Counted from the first letter of the stretch, positions 27,576 through 36,655 are shown. The stretch: DNA of 64,000 nucleotides from Algicoccus sp048820935 (GCF_048820935.1 NZ_JBMERD010000004.1:1-64000); one strand, 5' to 3'. Numbers and translations are program-made. Notes: generated by a model from the sequence alone, not told the origin.

Positions 27576-28798
27576 AAACCAAGCCGATGAATGTAGCGGA
27601 AATGATGTCTGTGGAAACCGTGCGCGAGACATTGTTGGCGCAACTGGGACAACCCCTGTCGATTGAAATGTGTGCGCTGGAGCAAGCCCAAGGCCGTGTA
27701 CTTGCGCAAGACCTCGTGTCAGGGATTCAGGTGCCTGGGTTTGATAACAGCGCCATGGATGGTTATGCACTGAACTGGCAAGAAGGGGATGGGATCGTTT
27801 GGCCAGTCGTGCAAAGAATTGCCGCTGGAGAAGTGGGCTCGCCTTTGGCACGCGGACAAGCCGCTCGGATTTTTACGGGTGCCCCGATCCCGCAAGGTTG
27901 TACGGTGGTGGTTCCCCAAGAACAGGTGGTGCAGCAGCAGGACGAATCAATAAAACTGACTGCCTCGGTGCGTTCTGGGCAGCATATTCGGCGTGCGGGG
28001 GAAGACATTGAAGCCGGGCAATGCATTCTGAATGCGGGGACACATTTACAAGCACGTCATTTGGGTTTTGTGGCGTCAGTCGGGATTGCACAAGTGCCCG
28101 TGTATCGACGTTTGCGCATTGGGGTGTTTTTTACGGGCGATGAGCTGGTTGAGCCCGGTGTGTCTTTACGGCCTGGCACGATCTACAACAGCAATCGGTA
28201 TGCGTTAGGGGCTTTGTTGCGAAACTTAGGTGCTTCAGTGCAAGACTATGGCGTGGTGTCTGATGACGTGCAAGCGCTCACAGCAGTTTTACAGCAGGCT
28301 TCAGAAGATTGTGATGTGTTAATCACAAGCGGTGGTGTGTCTGTGGGTGAAGAAGATCATGTCAAAACTGTGGTTGCCCAACTCGGTCGGATTGATCTTT
28401 GGAAAGTGGCGATGAAGCCCGGTAAACCCTTTGTGTTTGGTCAGATCGGTCAAGCCAACTTTATCGGCTTACCTGGCAATCCCGTGAGTGCATTTGTGAC
28501 ATTTGTGTTGTTAGCGAGACCTTTCCTGAAAGCCAAGCAGGGTTATACCGATGTGATGCCGTTGAGCTTGCGCATACCGGCGGCGTTTGAGTGGTCTAGG
28601 CTGGGTCGTCAGCGCGAGTTTGTTCGTGTGGCGGCACAGATTGATGAGCAAGGTCATTTGCAGGCCGTACTCAGTAGTCAGAATCAAGGATCTGGCGTGA
28701 CGACCAGTGTGGCGCAAGCCGACGGATTGGTGGATATACCTGCACAGACAGAGATTGCGCCCGGTGATCTCGTGACCTTTATTCCTTTCGATCGTTAA
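27572..28798 (+). CDS. moeA: Molybdopterin molybdenumtransferase
   Basis: Inserts molybdate into adenylated molybdopterin; 408 residues, standard length. Family blocks: VPGFDNSAMDGYAL near 50-63, RIFTGAPIPQG, GTIYNSNRYAL, the nucleotide motif ITSGGVSVGEEDHVK, and KPGKPFVFGQ with GLPGNPVSAFVTF. It overlaps narL as ATGA, so cofactor synthesis is co-expressed with the nitrate sensor. Confidence 0.96.
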   Translation: MKTKPMNVAEMMSVETVRETLLAQLGQPLSIEMCALEQAQGRVLAQDLVSGIQVPGFDNSAMDGYALNWQEGDGIVWPVVQRIAAGEVGSPLARGQAARIFTGAPIPQGCTVVVPQEQVVQQQDESIKLTASVRSGQHIRRAGEDIEAGQCILNAGTHLQARHLGFVASVGIAQVPVYRRLRIGVFFTGDELVEPGVSLRPGTIYNSNRYALGALLRNLGASVQDYGVVSDDVQALTAVLQQASEDCDVLITSGGVSVGEEDHVKTVVAQLGRIDLWKVAMKPGKPFVFGQIGQANFIGLPGNPVSAFVTFVLLARPFLKAKQGYTDVMPLSLRIPAAFEWSRLGRQREFVRVAAQIDEQGHLQAVLSSQNQGSGVTTSVAQADGLVDIPAQTEIAPGDLVTFIPFDR

Positions 28799-28816
28799 AG
28801 TCAGGCATGTGTGTTT

Positions 28817-29416
28817 ATGAGCGATTCGGACACCACGGATCAACCCGTCCCTGAGTTTCTTTATGATGCGGTCATCTTGGCTGGTGGTCAGGGTCAACGC
28901 ATGGGTGGGCGCGATAAGGGGCTACAAGTTTGGCAAGACAAAGCGTTGGTGGATCACGTGTTAGAACGTTTGCGTCAACAAACAGTTGCCCCTCAACAGG
29001 TTTGGATCAGTGCGAATCGTCATCTGTCAGACTATGCAGCTCGTGGTGCGGTCGTAACCGATGAGGTCGAGGGCTTTGAAGGCCCTTTGCGCGGGGTGCA
29101 GGCGGCACTTGCAGCGACGCAAGCTGACTATTTGCTGGTTGTACCGTGTGACACACCTTGTCTACCCCTTAATCTAGCGCAAACTCTCTGGACGCATAGT
29201 CAAGGTCAAGCAACTTATGCCTGTGCACAGGGACAGATTCATCCGCTCACTTGCTTGTTACCGACCACTCATGCGCGCGAGACTTTGGAGGTGTTTTTAG
29301 CGAATGACCTGCGAAGAGCACGCACCTGGATGGATGAGGTGTTGAAAGCCAAGCAAGTGCCGTTTGAGGATGAGCAAGCCTTTGTGAACTTGAATCACTT
29401 GCACGATTTGCAATGA
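28817..29416 (+). CDS. mobA: Molybdenum cofactor guanylyltransferase
   Basis: Transfers GMP to Mo-molybdopterin, giving the bis-MGD cofactor that NarG requires. It has 199 residues with the nucleotidyltransferase signature ILAGGQGQRMGGRDKGL near 21-37 and LLVVPCDTPCLPLNL. ATG 28817 is preferred to GTG 28811. It is the last gene of the mobB-narXL-moeA-mobA operon and ends 8 bases from a convergent gene. Confidence 0.94.
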   Translation: MSDSDTTDQPVPEFLYDAVILAGGQGQRMGGRDKGLQVWQDKALVDHVLERLRQQTVAPQQVWISANRHLSDYAARGAVVTDEVEGFEGPLRGVQAALAATQADYLLVVPCDTPCLPLNLAQTLWTHSQGQATYACAQGQIHPLTCLLPTTHARETLEVFLANDLRRARTWMDEVLKAKQVPFEDEQAFVNLNHLHDLQ

Positions 29417-29424
29417 ACGCTGGT

Positions 29425-30117
29425 TTAACGAACGATGAGTTCCAGTCTGGATGGTTCATCCCAAATCCAGCCATTGTCTGAGCGGCGCAATTCAGGATGA
29501 TGGCCCGGCACAATCACATCTGCGTGGGTGGCGATCCATTGCAGAGTTTGTTCGGCGCGGTTTTGTGGATCAAAGATGTGCCCTGATTCACGCGTGACGA
29601 GTTCTCGATAGGTTTTACAGGCGTCGCCAGCCAACACCACGCGCTCGCCTTGTGGGTTGGTGAAATGTAATAAATAGCTGCCCGGTGTGTGGCCCGGTGC
29701 GTGTCGATAGTAGAGACCCGGAAAAACCTCACCTTCTTCGTTGTCCAGTCGCTCGACATTGCGAGTGCTCAGGTAATGATTGGTGCCGATACTACAAAAC
29801 GGATCGTCTTCAGCCGGTGCTTGGGCATATTGCATTTCACTCGCACCCAGCATAAAGCGCGCATCTGGAAACAAATCAATATTGTTTGCATGATCAAAAT
29901 GCAAATGCGATAAGAACACCGTTCCGATATCCGCGGGTTTTAAACCACGCGCTTGTAAAGCATCAGTCAAAAGCAGTCGTGTACTGTGGTGCCCACAGTC
30001 AAATAGGACGGGTGCTTGTCCGTCGGCTTCAATCAGCACAATCGCTGAAAACCCAAAGAAACCACCTTTAAAACTTAAGCTATTGCCTTCGACAAGCGTG
30101 TGATGACGAATGTTCAT
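29425..30117 (-). CDS. Metallo-beta-lactamase-fold hydrolase
   Basis: Soluble metallohydrolase of 230 residues with the zinc motif HLHFDH at residues 71-76, a further His in RHAPGHTPGS, the bridging Asp in LAGDACKTY and a terminal IVPGHHPEL. The layout resembles the N-acyl-homoserine lactonase group within this superfamily, but superfamily members hydrolyse many esters and lactones, so the substrate is open. It is divergent from the second TRAP system by 231 bases. Confidence 0.85.
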   Translation of the reverse strand: MNIRHHTLVEGNSLSFKGGFFGFSAIVLIEADGQAPVLFDCGHHSTRLLLTDALQARGLKPADIGTVFLSHLHFDHANNIDLFPDARFMLGASEMQYAQAPAEDDPFCSIGTNHYLSTRNVERLDNEEGEVFPGLYYRHAPGHTPGSYLLHFTNPQGERVVLAGDACKTYRELVTRESGHIFDPQNRAEQTLQWIATHADVIVPGHHPELRRSDNGWIWDEPSRLELIVR

Positions 30118-30348
30118 GGTGTGTTACTCAAAAAAGTAATTAATCAGATGTTTGTCAGGTATTTTTCTATGTGTTTGATATCTCTGAAACGACTGTCATC
30201 AGTGTAGAGGACAGCGTGATTCTTTTTAAGAGATGTGGGTAGGTGTTTACACCGATTTAATCCCTAGATGATTGACAGGTTCTCATGAAACTGACGATAC
30301 TGACTAATGGTTACTTATGGTGGTTTCCTCTCATTCGATGGAGAAATT

Positions 30349-31323
30349 ATGAAGCTTTATCAATCTTTGATTGCAGGCGGTTTTGCTATGACTTTGGGTG
30401 TGGCGGTTGCGCAGGCCGAGACTTGGCAAATGGCAACACCTTATCCTGAAGCGAATTTCCATACACAAAACATCTTGCAGTTTGCGGATGATGTGTCCAA
30501 AGCCACAGATGGCAAACTGACCATTAAAGTGCATCCAGCCGGTTCGCTCATCAAGCATCAGGAAATTAAAAACGCAGTGCGTTCACAGCAGATTCCGATT
30601 GGTGAATTTATCATCTCGAACCTTGCTAATGAGAATCCGATCTTCGCACTGGATTCCGTCCCCTTTGTCGCGGTTTCGTTTGATGATTCCAAAAAACTCT
30701 ACGAAGCTTCTAAAGCAGAGCTAGAAAAAGAACTGGGACGCCAGAATATCAAGGTGCTGTATTCCGTCGCCTGGCCGCCCCAAGGTTTGTATTCCGATCG
30801 TCCCATCGAGAGCATTGATGATCTGAAAGGTTTGAAGTTCCGTGCGTACAGCCCACAGACCGAGCGACTTGCACAATTGGCGGGTGCTGTTCCAACCCAA
30901 GTTGAAGTGCCTGATCTGCCGCAAGCCTTTACGACAGGTCGCGTCAACGCCATGCTGACCTCCACATCAACCGGTGTGAACAGTAAAGCTTGGGACTATT
31001 TGAGTCACTTCTATGACGTGGCGGCTTTCTTACCCAAAAACATCATTGTTGTGAACCAGAAGGCGTTTGATGCGCTGCCAGCGGATCAACAAAAAGCCGT
31101 GTTGGATGCGGCCGCAGCAGCTGAAGCACGTGGCTGGGAAATGTCTGAGGCTGATCACACAGCACAGCGTCAAAAGCTCGTCGAAAACGGCATTAAAGTG
31201 AGTAACGGTAGCGATGTGCTCAATGCGTCACTTCAAGAAATTGGCAAGAAAATGGGTGATGAGTGGGCCAAAGAAGCCGGTGAGCGTGGTCAGGCAGTGC
31301 TCAAGCGCTTTTCTGGTCAGTAA
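30349..31323 (+). CDS. TRAP transporter substrate-binding protein (second system)
   Basis: DctP-superfamily periplasmic receptor of 324 residues. The signal peptide ends VAQA before ETWQMATPYPEANFHT. The ligand-clamp block is GLKFRAYSPQTERLAQLAGAVPT. It differs enough from the dctP at 8.5 kb to suggest another organic acid. ATG 30349 has GGAGAA upstream, whereas GTG- or ATG-initiated longer frames lack a leader. It forms an operon with the two membrane genes that follow. Confidence 0.85.
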   Translation: MKLYQSLIAGGFAMTLGVAVAQAETWQMATPYPEANFHTQNILQFADDVSKATDGKLTIKVHPAGSLIKHQEIKNAVRSQQIPIGEFIISNLANENPIFALDSVPFVAVSFDDSKKLYEASKAELEKELGRQNIKVLYSVAWPPQGLYSDRPIESIDDLKGLKFRAYSPQTERLAQLAGAVPTQVEVPDLPQAFTTGRVNAMLTSTSTGVNSKAWDYLSHFYDVAAFLPKNIIVVNQKAFDALPADQQKAVLDAAAAAEARGWEMSEADHTAQRQKLVENGIKVSNGSDVLNASLQEIGKKMGDEWAKEAGERGQAVLKRFSGQ

Positions 31324-31360
31324 TTCACCGTGAAACAACCCAACAGGTGTGGAGACGCTG

Positions 31361-31912
31361 ATGCGAGGTTTGCTTGATGCGCTGTATCGCATAAGCGGTT
31401 TTTTTGCAGCTTTGTCCTTAGTGGGCATTGCGGTCATTGTGTTTGGTCAGGTGTTTTTAAATCTGATTGACTATCTGGCCATGCACCTGTTGGGTGTCAG
31501 TTACAGCTTATTGATTCCAAGCTATGCCATGTTGTCTGGCTATGCATTGGCATTTGCAACATTTTTGTCCTTAGGTTTGGGTTTGCGTCGAGCCGCGCAT
31601 ATTCGAATCACATTGCTTGAATCTAAACTGCCGTCCCCAATTCGCCGTGGCACGCTAATCGTGGTGTGCTTGAGTGCTGTATTGATGGGGGTGTTGTTTA
31701 CCGTCAGTTTGGGCAATCTGGCGATGCAGTCTTATGAGTGGGGTGACAAAGCGTCGGGCTTGTTGCGCATTCCTTTATGGATTCCACAAAGTGTGCTTTG
31801 TTTTGGGGTGTTTGTCTTTCTAATTGCGGCTATCGACACGCTTGTGGAGATTTTACGAACTGGTCAAAGCGAAGCGTTTCGTGACGACAGTCCTGCTGAA
31901 GAGGTTCTGTAA
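31361..31912 (+). CDS. TRAP transporter small membrane subunit (second system)
   Basis: DctQ-like four-helix protein of 183 residues. GLRRAAHIRITLLESKLP is the typical interhelical loop. ATG 31361 is placed by GGAG seven bases ahead; an in-frame GTG at 31349 is an alternative. Its TAA overlaps the next ATG by one base. Confidence 0.85.
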   Translation: MRGLLDALYRISGFFAALSLVGIAVIVFGQVFLNLIDYLAMHLLGVSYSLLIPSYAMLSGYALAFATFLSLGLGLRRAAHIRITLLESKLPSPIRRGTLIVVCLSAVLMGVLFTVSLGNLAMQSYEWGDKASGLLRIPLWIPQSVLCFGVFVFLIAAIDTLVEILRTGQSEAFRDDSPAEEVL

Positions 31913-33216
31913 TGTCTGAAGCCTTGATGTCTTTGACGCTAGTCGTCGTGTTGATTGGTAGTCTGGCACTCGGTGTTTGGGTCTCGATTGCGCTCTTTCT
32001 CACTGGGCTTGCCGGTGTGCTGATGTTCTCTAGCGCACCTCCCTTGAATGTGTTGGCGACCAACATCTGGAGTTCTTCTTCAGAGTGGTCGCTTGCTGCG
32101 TTGCCGCTATTTATCTGGATGGGTGAGATTCTGTTTCGCTCACGCATGTCTAAAGACCTGTTTACGGGTTTAGCGCCCTGGATGCGTTCTATGCCCGGTG
32201 GCTTAGGTCACGTCGGTATTTTGGCGTCGGGCATTTTTGCAGCGGTCAGTGGCTCGTCAGCGGCCACTTGTGCCACGGTCGCCAAAGTCGCGGTTCCTGA
32301 GTTGAAGGCACGCGGCTACGATGAATCGCTTGTGTTGGGGACGATTGCGGGTTCAGGCACGCTTGGGCTTTTGATCCCACCGTCTATTATTTTGATTGTG
32401 TACGGCGTGGCTGCTGAGCAGTCGATTGCGCGTCTCTTTATCGCCGGTGTCTTGCCTGGTACGCTCGTGATTGGGCTGTTTATGGCCTATGTGGCCTTAT
32501 GCTCTTCGACAGGCCGGGTGGTCACGCCTCCCAAAGACCCACCGATGCGTTTTATAGACAAGCTCAAAGCGTCTCGCACACTCATTCCGGTCACAATTCT
32601 GATTATCGGTGTTGTGGGTTCCATCTATACCGGTTTGGCGAGTCCCACGGACTCTGCGGCAGTTGGCGTGGTGTTGGCTTTATTGATGAGCTGGTTTTTT
32701 GGGGATCTGAACTGGCAAACCTTCAAAGAAGGGCTGGTGGCTGCGACTTTATCGTCATCGATGATTGCATTTATTCTGGCAGGATCCGCTTTTCTGACGC
32801 TGGCCATGGGGTATTCAGGATTGCCGGCCACGATTGCGACCTGGATTACTGGCATGGAATTGAGTCATGTGACGTTTTTAGCCGTACTCACGGTATTTTT
32901 TGTGCTGATGGGCTGTTTTTTGGATGGGATCTCAATTGTGGTTTTGACCACAGCCGTTCTTTTGCCGGCCGTGCAAGCCAGTGGCATTGATACCATCTGG
33001 TTCGGTATTTACTTGGTTCTAGTCGTTGAGATGGGTCAGTTAACGCCTCCGGTGGGACTGAACCTGTTTGTCTTGCAAGGCATGACAGGGCGTGACATCG
33101 TGTTCATCTCCAAAGCCGCATTCCCGTTTTTTCTGATGCTGATGGTGGCCGTTGCATTGCTTGCTGTTTTCCCGGATATCGCATTATCGTTACCTGAGAT
33201 GATGTACGGCAATTAA
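31912..33216 (+). CDS. TRAP transporter large membrane subunit (second system)
   Basis: DctM-like permease of 434 residues with about twelve helices. FAAVSGSSAATCATVAKVA, GTLGLLIPPSIILIVYGVA and VVEMGQLTPPVGLNLFVLQG match the three conserved loops of the family. It starts inside the stop of the preceding gene (TAATG). The substrate is unknown. Confidence 0.92.
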   Translation: MSEALMSLTLVVVLIGSLALGVWVSIALFLTGLAGVLMFSSAPPLNVLATNIWSSSSEWSLAALPLFIWMGEILFRSRMSKDLFTGLAPWMRSMPGGLGHVGILASGIFAAVSGSSAATCATVAKVAVPELKARGYDESLVLGTIAGSGTLGLLIPPSIILIVYGVAAEQSIARLFIAGVLPGTLVIGLFMAYVALCSSTGRVVTPPKDPPMRFIDKLKASRTLIPVTILIIGVVGSIYTGLASPTDSAAVGVVLALLMSWFFGDLNWQTFKEGLVAATLSSSMIAFILAGSAFLTLAMGYSGLPATIATWITGMELSHVTFLAVLTVFFVLMGCFLDGISIVVLTTAVLLPAVQASGIDTIWFGIYLVLVVEMGQLTPPVGLNLFVLQGMTGRDIVFISKAAFPFFLMLMVAVALLAVFPDIALSLPEMMYGN

Positions 33217-33344
33217 CCCAATCATCACCTTGGGCGCTAGACGCAGTTAAAAAATAAATCCAAGATCACCAGATGAAAGTTGCAGTGCTTTAAATGCACG
33301 AAATGGTCGAAATCAGCTAGTTTGACTGTACTTAAAATCATGTT

Positions 33345-33410
33345 TTTAAGTCCTATATATGGTACATTTTTAACTAAATAATGAGAAAAGTGCTTTATAT
33401 GGGACTTTTA
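33345..33410. promoter_or_regulatory. Inverted-repeat operator candidate before HipB-like gene
   Basis: AAGTCCTATATAT at 33348-33360 is repeated in opposite orientation as ATATGGGACTTTT (33397-33409), whose complement reads AAAAGTCCCATAT. The second arm ends just before the start codon at 33412. The arrangement fits an autoregulated XRE-type repressor that blocks its own promoter and ribosome site. Confidence 0.5.
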
Positions 33411-33411
33411 T

Positions 33412-33669
33412 ATGCGATTCCTATCAGAAGACTTTGGTCGCTTGTTACGTAAAATGCGCCAAGATCGCTCATTGACGCAGCAGCAAGCAGGGGAGCTTGC
33501 TCGCCTTAACCGAAAAATGGTGATGCGGATCGAGCAAGGCGAGAATGTGGGCATCGAAGAGGTGCATAAGCTTGCTTTTGCGCTAGGCTTTACTTTGTCT
33601 CTGGAAGAGAAGATCCGTCCGACATGGGAAAACGCACGTCAATACTTTTTGGATGATGACGATGACTAG
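33412..33669 (+). CDS. XRE/HipB-like DNA-binding protein
   Basis: Small regulator of 85 residues with one Cro/C1-type helix-turn-helix at about 10-60: LLRKMRQDRSLTQQQAGELA and RLNRKMVMRIEQGENVGIEE. An acidic tail ends DDDD. Size and motif resemble antitoxin-type HipB proteins, but no hipA follows. A 44-residue frame overlaps its last bases. Base composition here is poorer in G+C than the surroundings, consistent with accessory DNA. Confidence 0.8.
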   Translation: MRFLSEDFGRLLRKMRQDRSLTQQQAGELARLNRKMVMRIEQGENVGIEEVHKLAFALGFTLSLEEKIRPTWENARQYFLDDDDD

Positions 33670-33796
33670 TGCTGACTCCGCCAATTGCTTAGTGCGTCTG
33701 GTCAAAGTGATCAAAGAAAAACCTGATTTAGATGTGTTTTCGGGCGAACACTACGCTGGACAGCTTTCTAAAGAAAATGTTCGTGTAATTGTGTAA
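33662..33796 (+). CDS. Unknown 44-residue ORF overlapping HipB-like gene
   Basis: ATG 33662 lies inside the last codons of the HipB-like gene, sharing ATGACTAG, and the frame ends at TAA 33796. The product contains NCLVRLVKVIKEKPDLDVF and EHYAGQLSKENVRVIV; it has no signal or membrane segment. The pattern faintly recalls the N-terminus of Mu-like phage Gp37 proteins, cut short. It could be a true small partner or the remnant of a longer gene. Confidence 0.4.
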   Translation: MTSADSANCLVRLVKVIKEKPDLDVFSGEHYAGQLSKENVRVIV

Positions 33797-33932
33797 GCTA
33801 CAGATTGATTTTTGGCAGTAATTAACAGATAAGAACGCTTTAGACTCCGAATCATCCAATTCGAACCTATTGAACAAATCGAACGATTAAGGCATTCTGC
33901 TTGGTAATTAGATCGGAACTGAAAGGCTCAAA

Positions 33933-34184
33933 ATGCAAACTTTTACTGCTAATGAGGCAAAAACTAGATTCGGTGAGCTTATTGATAGAGTGCAGCGCGA
34001 ACCGATCCAGGTCACGCGACACAATCGTGTCGTTGGTGTTATGGTGTCTGCGGAAGATTACAAGGCAATGCGAGCGTTCTATGCAAATCGGCTGCGACAC
34101 ACTCTAAAGCAAAGTGCAGAAGAAGCTGTTTCAAAGGGTTTGACCGAAGAGAAGCTGAAACAGCTCTTATCCGATGACAATTGA
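33933..34184 (+). CDS. Antitoxin, Phd/YefM family
   Basis: DNA-binding antitoxin of 83 residues. The N-terminal Phd/YefM fold is seen in MQTFTANEAKTRFGELIDRV then PIQVTRHNRVVGVMVSAEDY; the C-terminal helix region is the toxin-neutralising part. AAAGG precedes the ATG. It overlaps the PIN toxin gene by 11 bases, the usual coupling for type II toxin-antitoxin pairs. Confidence 0.88.
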   Translation: MQTFTANEAKTRFGELIDRVQREPIQVTRHNRVVGVMVSAEDYKAMRAFYANRLRHTLKQSAEEAVSKGLTEEKLKQLLSDDN

Positions 34185-34602
34185 GAGAGCTGTTGTTGAT
34201 ACGAATGTTTTGATTGGCGCCGCGCTTTCGCCGCGGTCAGCGTCAGCTCAGATTGTTGATTACTTATTACAGCACGCTGTGTTAGTGTTTTCACGAGAAA
34301 CTTTCGAGGAGTTTGAAACTAGGCTCTGGCGTCCGAAATTTGATCGCTACCTTAGTATCGATCGAAGACAACTACTAATACACGATTTCTCTGCTGCAGC
34401 ACAGTGGGTTGACTTGCCTACACCGCCTAGACCAGCATACAGTCGCGATCCTAATGACGGCATGTTCCTTCATACTGCTATCCAAGGAAGCGTTGAGTGG
34501 TTAATTAGTGGAGATAAGGACTTGCTGGAACTTCTGCCTACTGACTGGGAATTTGAAATTTTATCGCCAGCACAAGCGTTAGAAAAGCGATGCCTAGATT
34601 GA
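34174..34602 (+). CDS. PIN-domain toxin
   Basis: Putative RNase toxin of 142 residues. Acidic residues expected to bind Mg are present: Asp9 in VVDTNVLIGA, Glu in TFEEFE, Asp in SRDPNDGMFLHTA and Asp in WLISGDKDLLEL. The last two motifs are characteristic of the COG1569-type PIN subgroup. Its antitoxin gene is immediately upstream. Intact, so likely functional. Confidence 0.88.
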   Translation: MTIERAVVDTNVLIGAALSPRSASAQIVDYLLQHAVLVFSRETFEEFETRLWRPKFDRYLSIDRRQLLIHDFSAAAQWVDLPTPPRPAYSRDPNDGMFLHTAIQGSVEWLISGDKDLLELLPTDWEFEILSPAQALEKRCLD

Positions 34603-34785
34603 ATCTTTAGAAAATATTTGATTGAACAACGACTGAGTATCCCAATGTGAAATTCTCAAATATTCAGTAATGCAAAAATTGGTATTTGACTGATATTAAT
34701 GCGCAACCCTGAATAACGTGTTTGGATAATCGTTTGGTTTCCTCACTTTTTGAGTCCGGTTCGCGTAGTGTTATACGCATCAGAT

Positions 34786-35565
34786 TTAATTTGGAGACAT
34801 CGCATGCCAGAGCGTCCAGCGGTCTTTCTCGATAATGGGTTCTTCGTTGTTGAGTGATGCGCGAATATGCTCGATGAGGATCTCTAGTTCATCGTCATTT
34901 AAGGCATGCAAAATGGAGCGTCCTTTGCGAGCTCGCAGGTCTTGCGCAAGTTCTTCAAAGTGCACATAAATACGTCGTGTTTCTTCGAGTTCTACTGTAC
35001 GAACATCTTCAAAGCCGGCGTTGCGTAAAGCCTCGATTACGGTTTCTTTTTCAGGACGACGCGCTTCTTCGATTTTCATTAAATGCGGGAAGACATCGAA
35101 GACGTAGCCTCGCAGATGTGCGGGTGAGCCAAGATGGGATAGGTCCTGGGGTGTGCGCTCCTGAAAAATAACTGCACCACCGGGCTTTAGGAGACGCCAG
35201 GCTTCTTTAGCGCACCCATCCACTTCATCTAGGTGATGCAAGAGTGCTCGTGAGTAGACGATGTCGGCACTGTTGTTAGGCAGCCCTGTTTCATCGGCTT
35301 TGCCATAGACAAATTGCAACTGAGTCATGGCGTTGAGTGTTTCGCGTGCCGTAGTGAGCATGACTTCAGAAAAATCAACGCCTATAACCTGTCGAGCGCC
35401 CATCATGGCCCAAGCGACACTGTAGATACCACCGCCACATCCGATGTCGACGACCGTTTTTCCCCGTGCATCCACTAAAGCGCGCATCGCATCAAACCAG
35501 CTTTGATCAGCCTGACGTCCGGTGTACATATGCCGATTTGATTCATCATGAAAGTTGATTGGCAT
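34786..35565 (-). CDS. SAM-dependent methyltransferase, class I
   Basis: Cytoplasmic methyltransferase of 259 residues. SAM motif I is VVDIGCGGGIYSVAW near 36-50; later motifs are VIGVDFSEVML, the acidic ADIVYSRALLHHLD and LLKPGGAVIFQE. Substrate-binding regions are not diagnostic. It stands as a single gene with AGGA before ATG 35565. A small-molecule substrate is more likely than RNA or protein, by resemblance to the UbiE/methyltransferase-11 group. Confidence 0.82.
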   Translation of the reverse strand: MPINFHDESNRHMYTGRQADQSWFDAMRALVDARGKTVVDIGCGGGIYSVAWAMMGARQVIGVDFSEVMLTTARETLNAMTQLQFVYGKADETGLPNNSADIVYSRALLHHLDEVDGCAKEAWRLLKPGGAVIFQERTPQDLSHLGSPAHLRGYVFDVFPHLMKIEEARRPEKETVIEALRNAGFEDVRTVELEETRRIYVHFEELAQDLRARKGRSILHALNDDELEILIEHIRASLNNEEPIIEKDRWTLWHAMSPN

Positions 35566-35751
35566 GTGAAAATCCTCCGACGATTGTAGGGAATGACTCG
35601 CTTCTGTGAACGACAGATAATCAGGATGCGTTGTGAATATCTGGACTCTGGTTCGAGAATAACCTAATGACTGATGTTAGAGGCAGTATGGAGGCGCTCG
35701 AAGATTGACCGACAAACAATTGGGACAGCTTCTGATCGATCCGAATCTGGA

Positions 35752-36456
35752 TTAGCGAACTTCCATGCTTTCAAATAAGTTGCCAAGTGCTTCTTGTGTG
35801 CTGGTTTTGAGGATGTCTCGAGGCGGTTCGTCCGGTGAGTGGCGAAATCGCTGCACGGCATAATGAGAAACACCTCGAGTTTTGAGGTAATGCCCCAGTG
35901 CCAGTAGATCATCCTGAGACAACCAGGCTTCTGACCAGGTCGTGCGACATTCCCACGTGCCCGACCACTGATTAAGTTGTTCCAGACATTGATCAACTGG
36001 ACGCCAAGAATCACGACGAAAGGTGAGTTTGTCGTATTGTTTGGGCAGGGTTTTAATATCTAGCCCGACCCAGTGAATACTTGGCAAGATGGCTCGCAAT
36101 CGCTCCGGATAAATACCGGCCGTGTGTAAACCAATCTGAAACCCCATATCAGCGATGCGTTGAACGAGGGTATCGATGCCAGGGTCCATTAAGGGCTCAC
36201 CACCTGATAGGACCACACCATCTAGTAAACCAATGCGAGATTGTAGAAATGCTTCAATGTCGGCCCAGTCATATCCGGGCTGACGCGCATGCAAATGTGG
36301 GTTGTGGCAATAACTGCATCGCCATGGGCAACCCGACAGAAACAACGTGGCACAAAGCTGGTCGGGCCAGTCAACCGTAGAAAACTTGACTAGCCCGCCA
36401 ATACTTGGCTCACGCGTGAGTTCTGTCCTTTGATTCAGTAAAGAACTTGCGCTCAT
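35752..36456 (-). CDS. nrdG: Anaerobic ribonucleotide reductase activating protein (radical SAM)
   Basis: Radical-SAM activase that installs the glycyl radical on NrdD. It has 234 residues from ATG 36456 (AGGTGA five bases before); an ATG at 36477 is also in frame. The cluster motif CPWRCSYC has Cys43, Cys47 and Cys50. VVLSGGEPLMDPG is the SAM-binding GGE block. It overlaps the end of the small NrdD gene by 47 bases in another frame, so the three nrd genes form one operon. Confidence 0.9.
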   Translation of the reverse strand: MSASSLLNQRTELTREPSIGGLVKFSTVDWPDQLCATLFLSGCPWRCSYCHNPHLHARQPGYDWADIEAFLQSRIGLLDGVVLSGGEPLMDPGIDTLVQRIADMGFQIGLHTAGIYPERLRAILPSIHWVGLDIKTLPKQYDKLTFRRDSWRPVDQCLEQLNQWSGTWECRTTWSEAWLSQDDLLALGHYLKTRGVSHYAVQRFRHSPDEPPRDILKTSTQEALGNLFESMEVR

Positions 36457-36655
36457 TAAATTCACCTTGTTTGCCAATATTGAAAGAGCTCACCGGACGG
36501 TGGTAGCCCATGACTCGGGTCCAGACTTCGCAACGTGTGCGTTGTTCGGGCTGAAGCTGACTAATGACGTCTTTGGGTGGTTGCACAAAACGGATCGTCG
36601 AGGTTTGTGTGGCAGTCTGTGTGGATGCCTGTACGTTGGGGTTTAGTTGGGACAT
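36410..36655 (-). CDS. nrdD: Separate glycyl-radical domain of anaerobic ribonucleotide reductase
   Basis: An 81-residue protein that matches the C-terminal tail of class III reductases: CEVWTRVMGYHRPVSSFNIG, with Gly50 in RVMGY aligned to the radical Gly of RVxGY tails, followed by KQGEFNERKFF. The N-terminal 30 residues are a Gln/Thr-rich linker. Stop and start of the two nrdD genes are separated by 13 bases containing AAAGGAG, so this is a properly built second gene and not a frameshift. It should dock onto the large subunit to complete the active site, an inference from the missing tail there. Confidence 0.75.
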   Translation of the reverse strand: MSQLNPNVQASTQTATQTSTIRFVQPPKDVISQLQPEQRTRCEVWTRVMGYHRPVSSFNIGKQGEFNERKFFTESKDRTHA

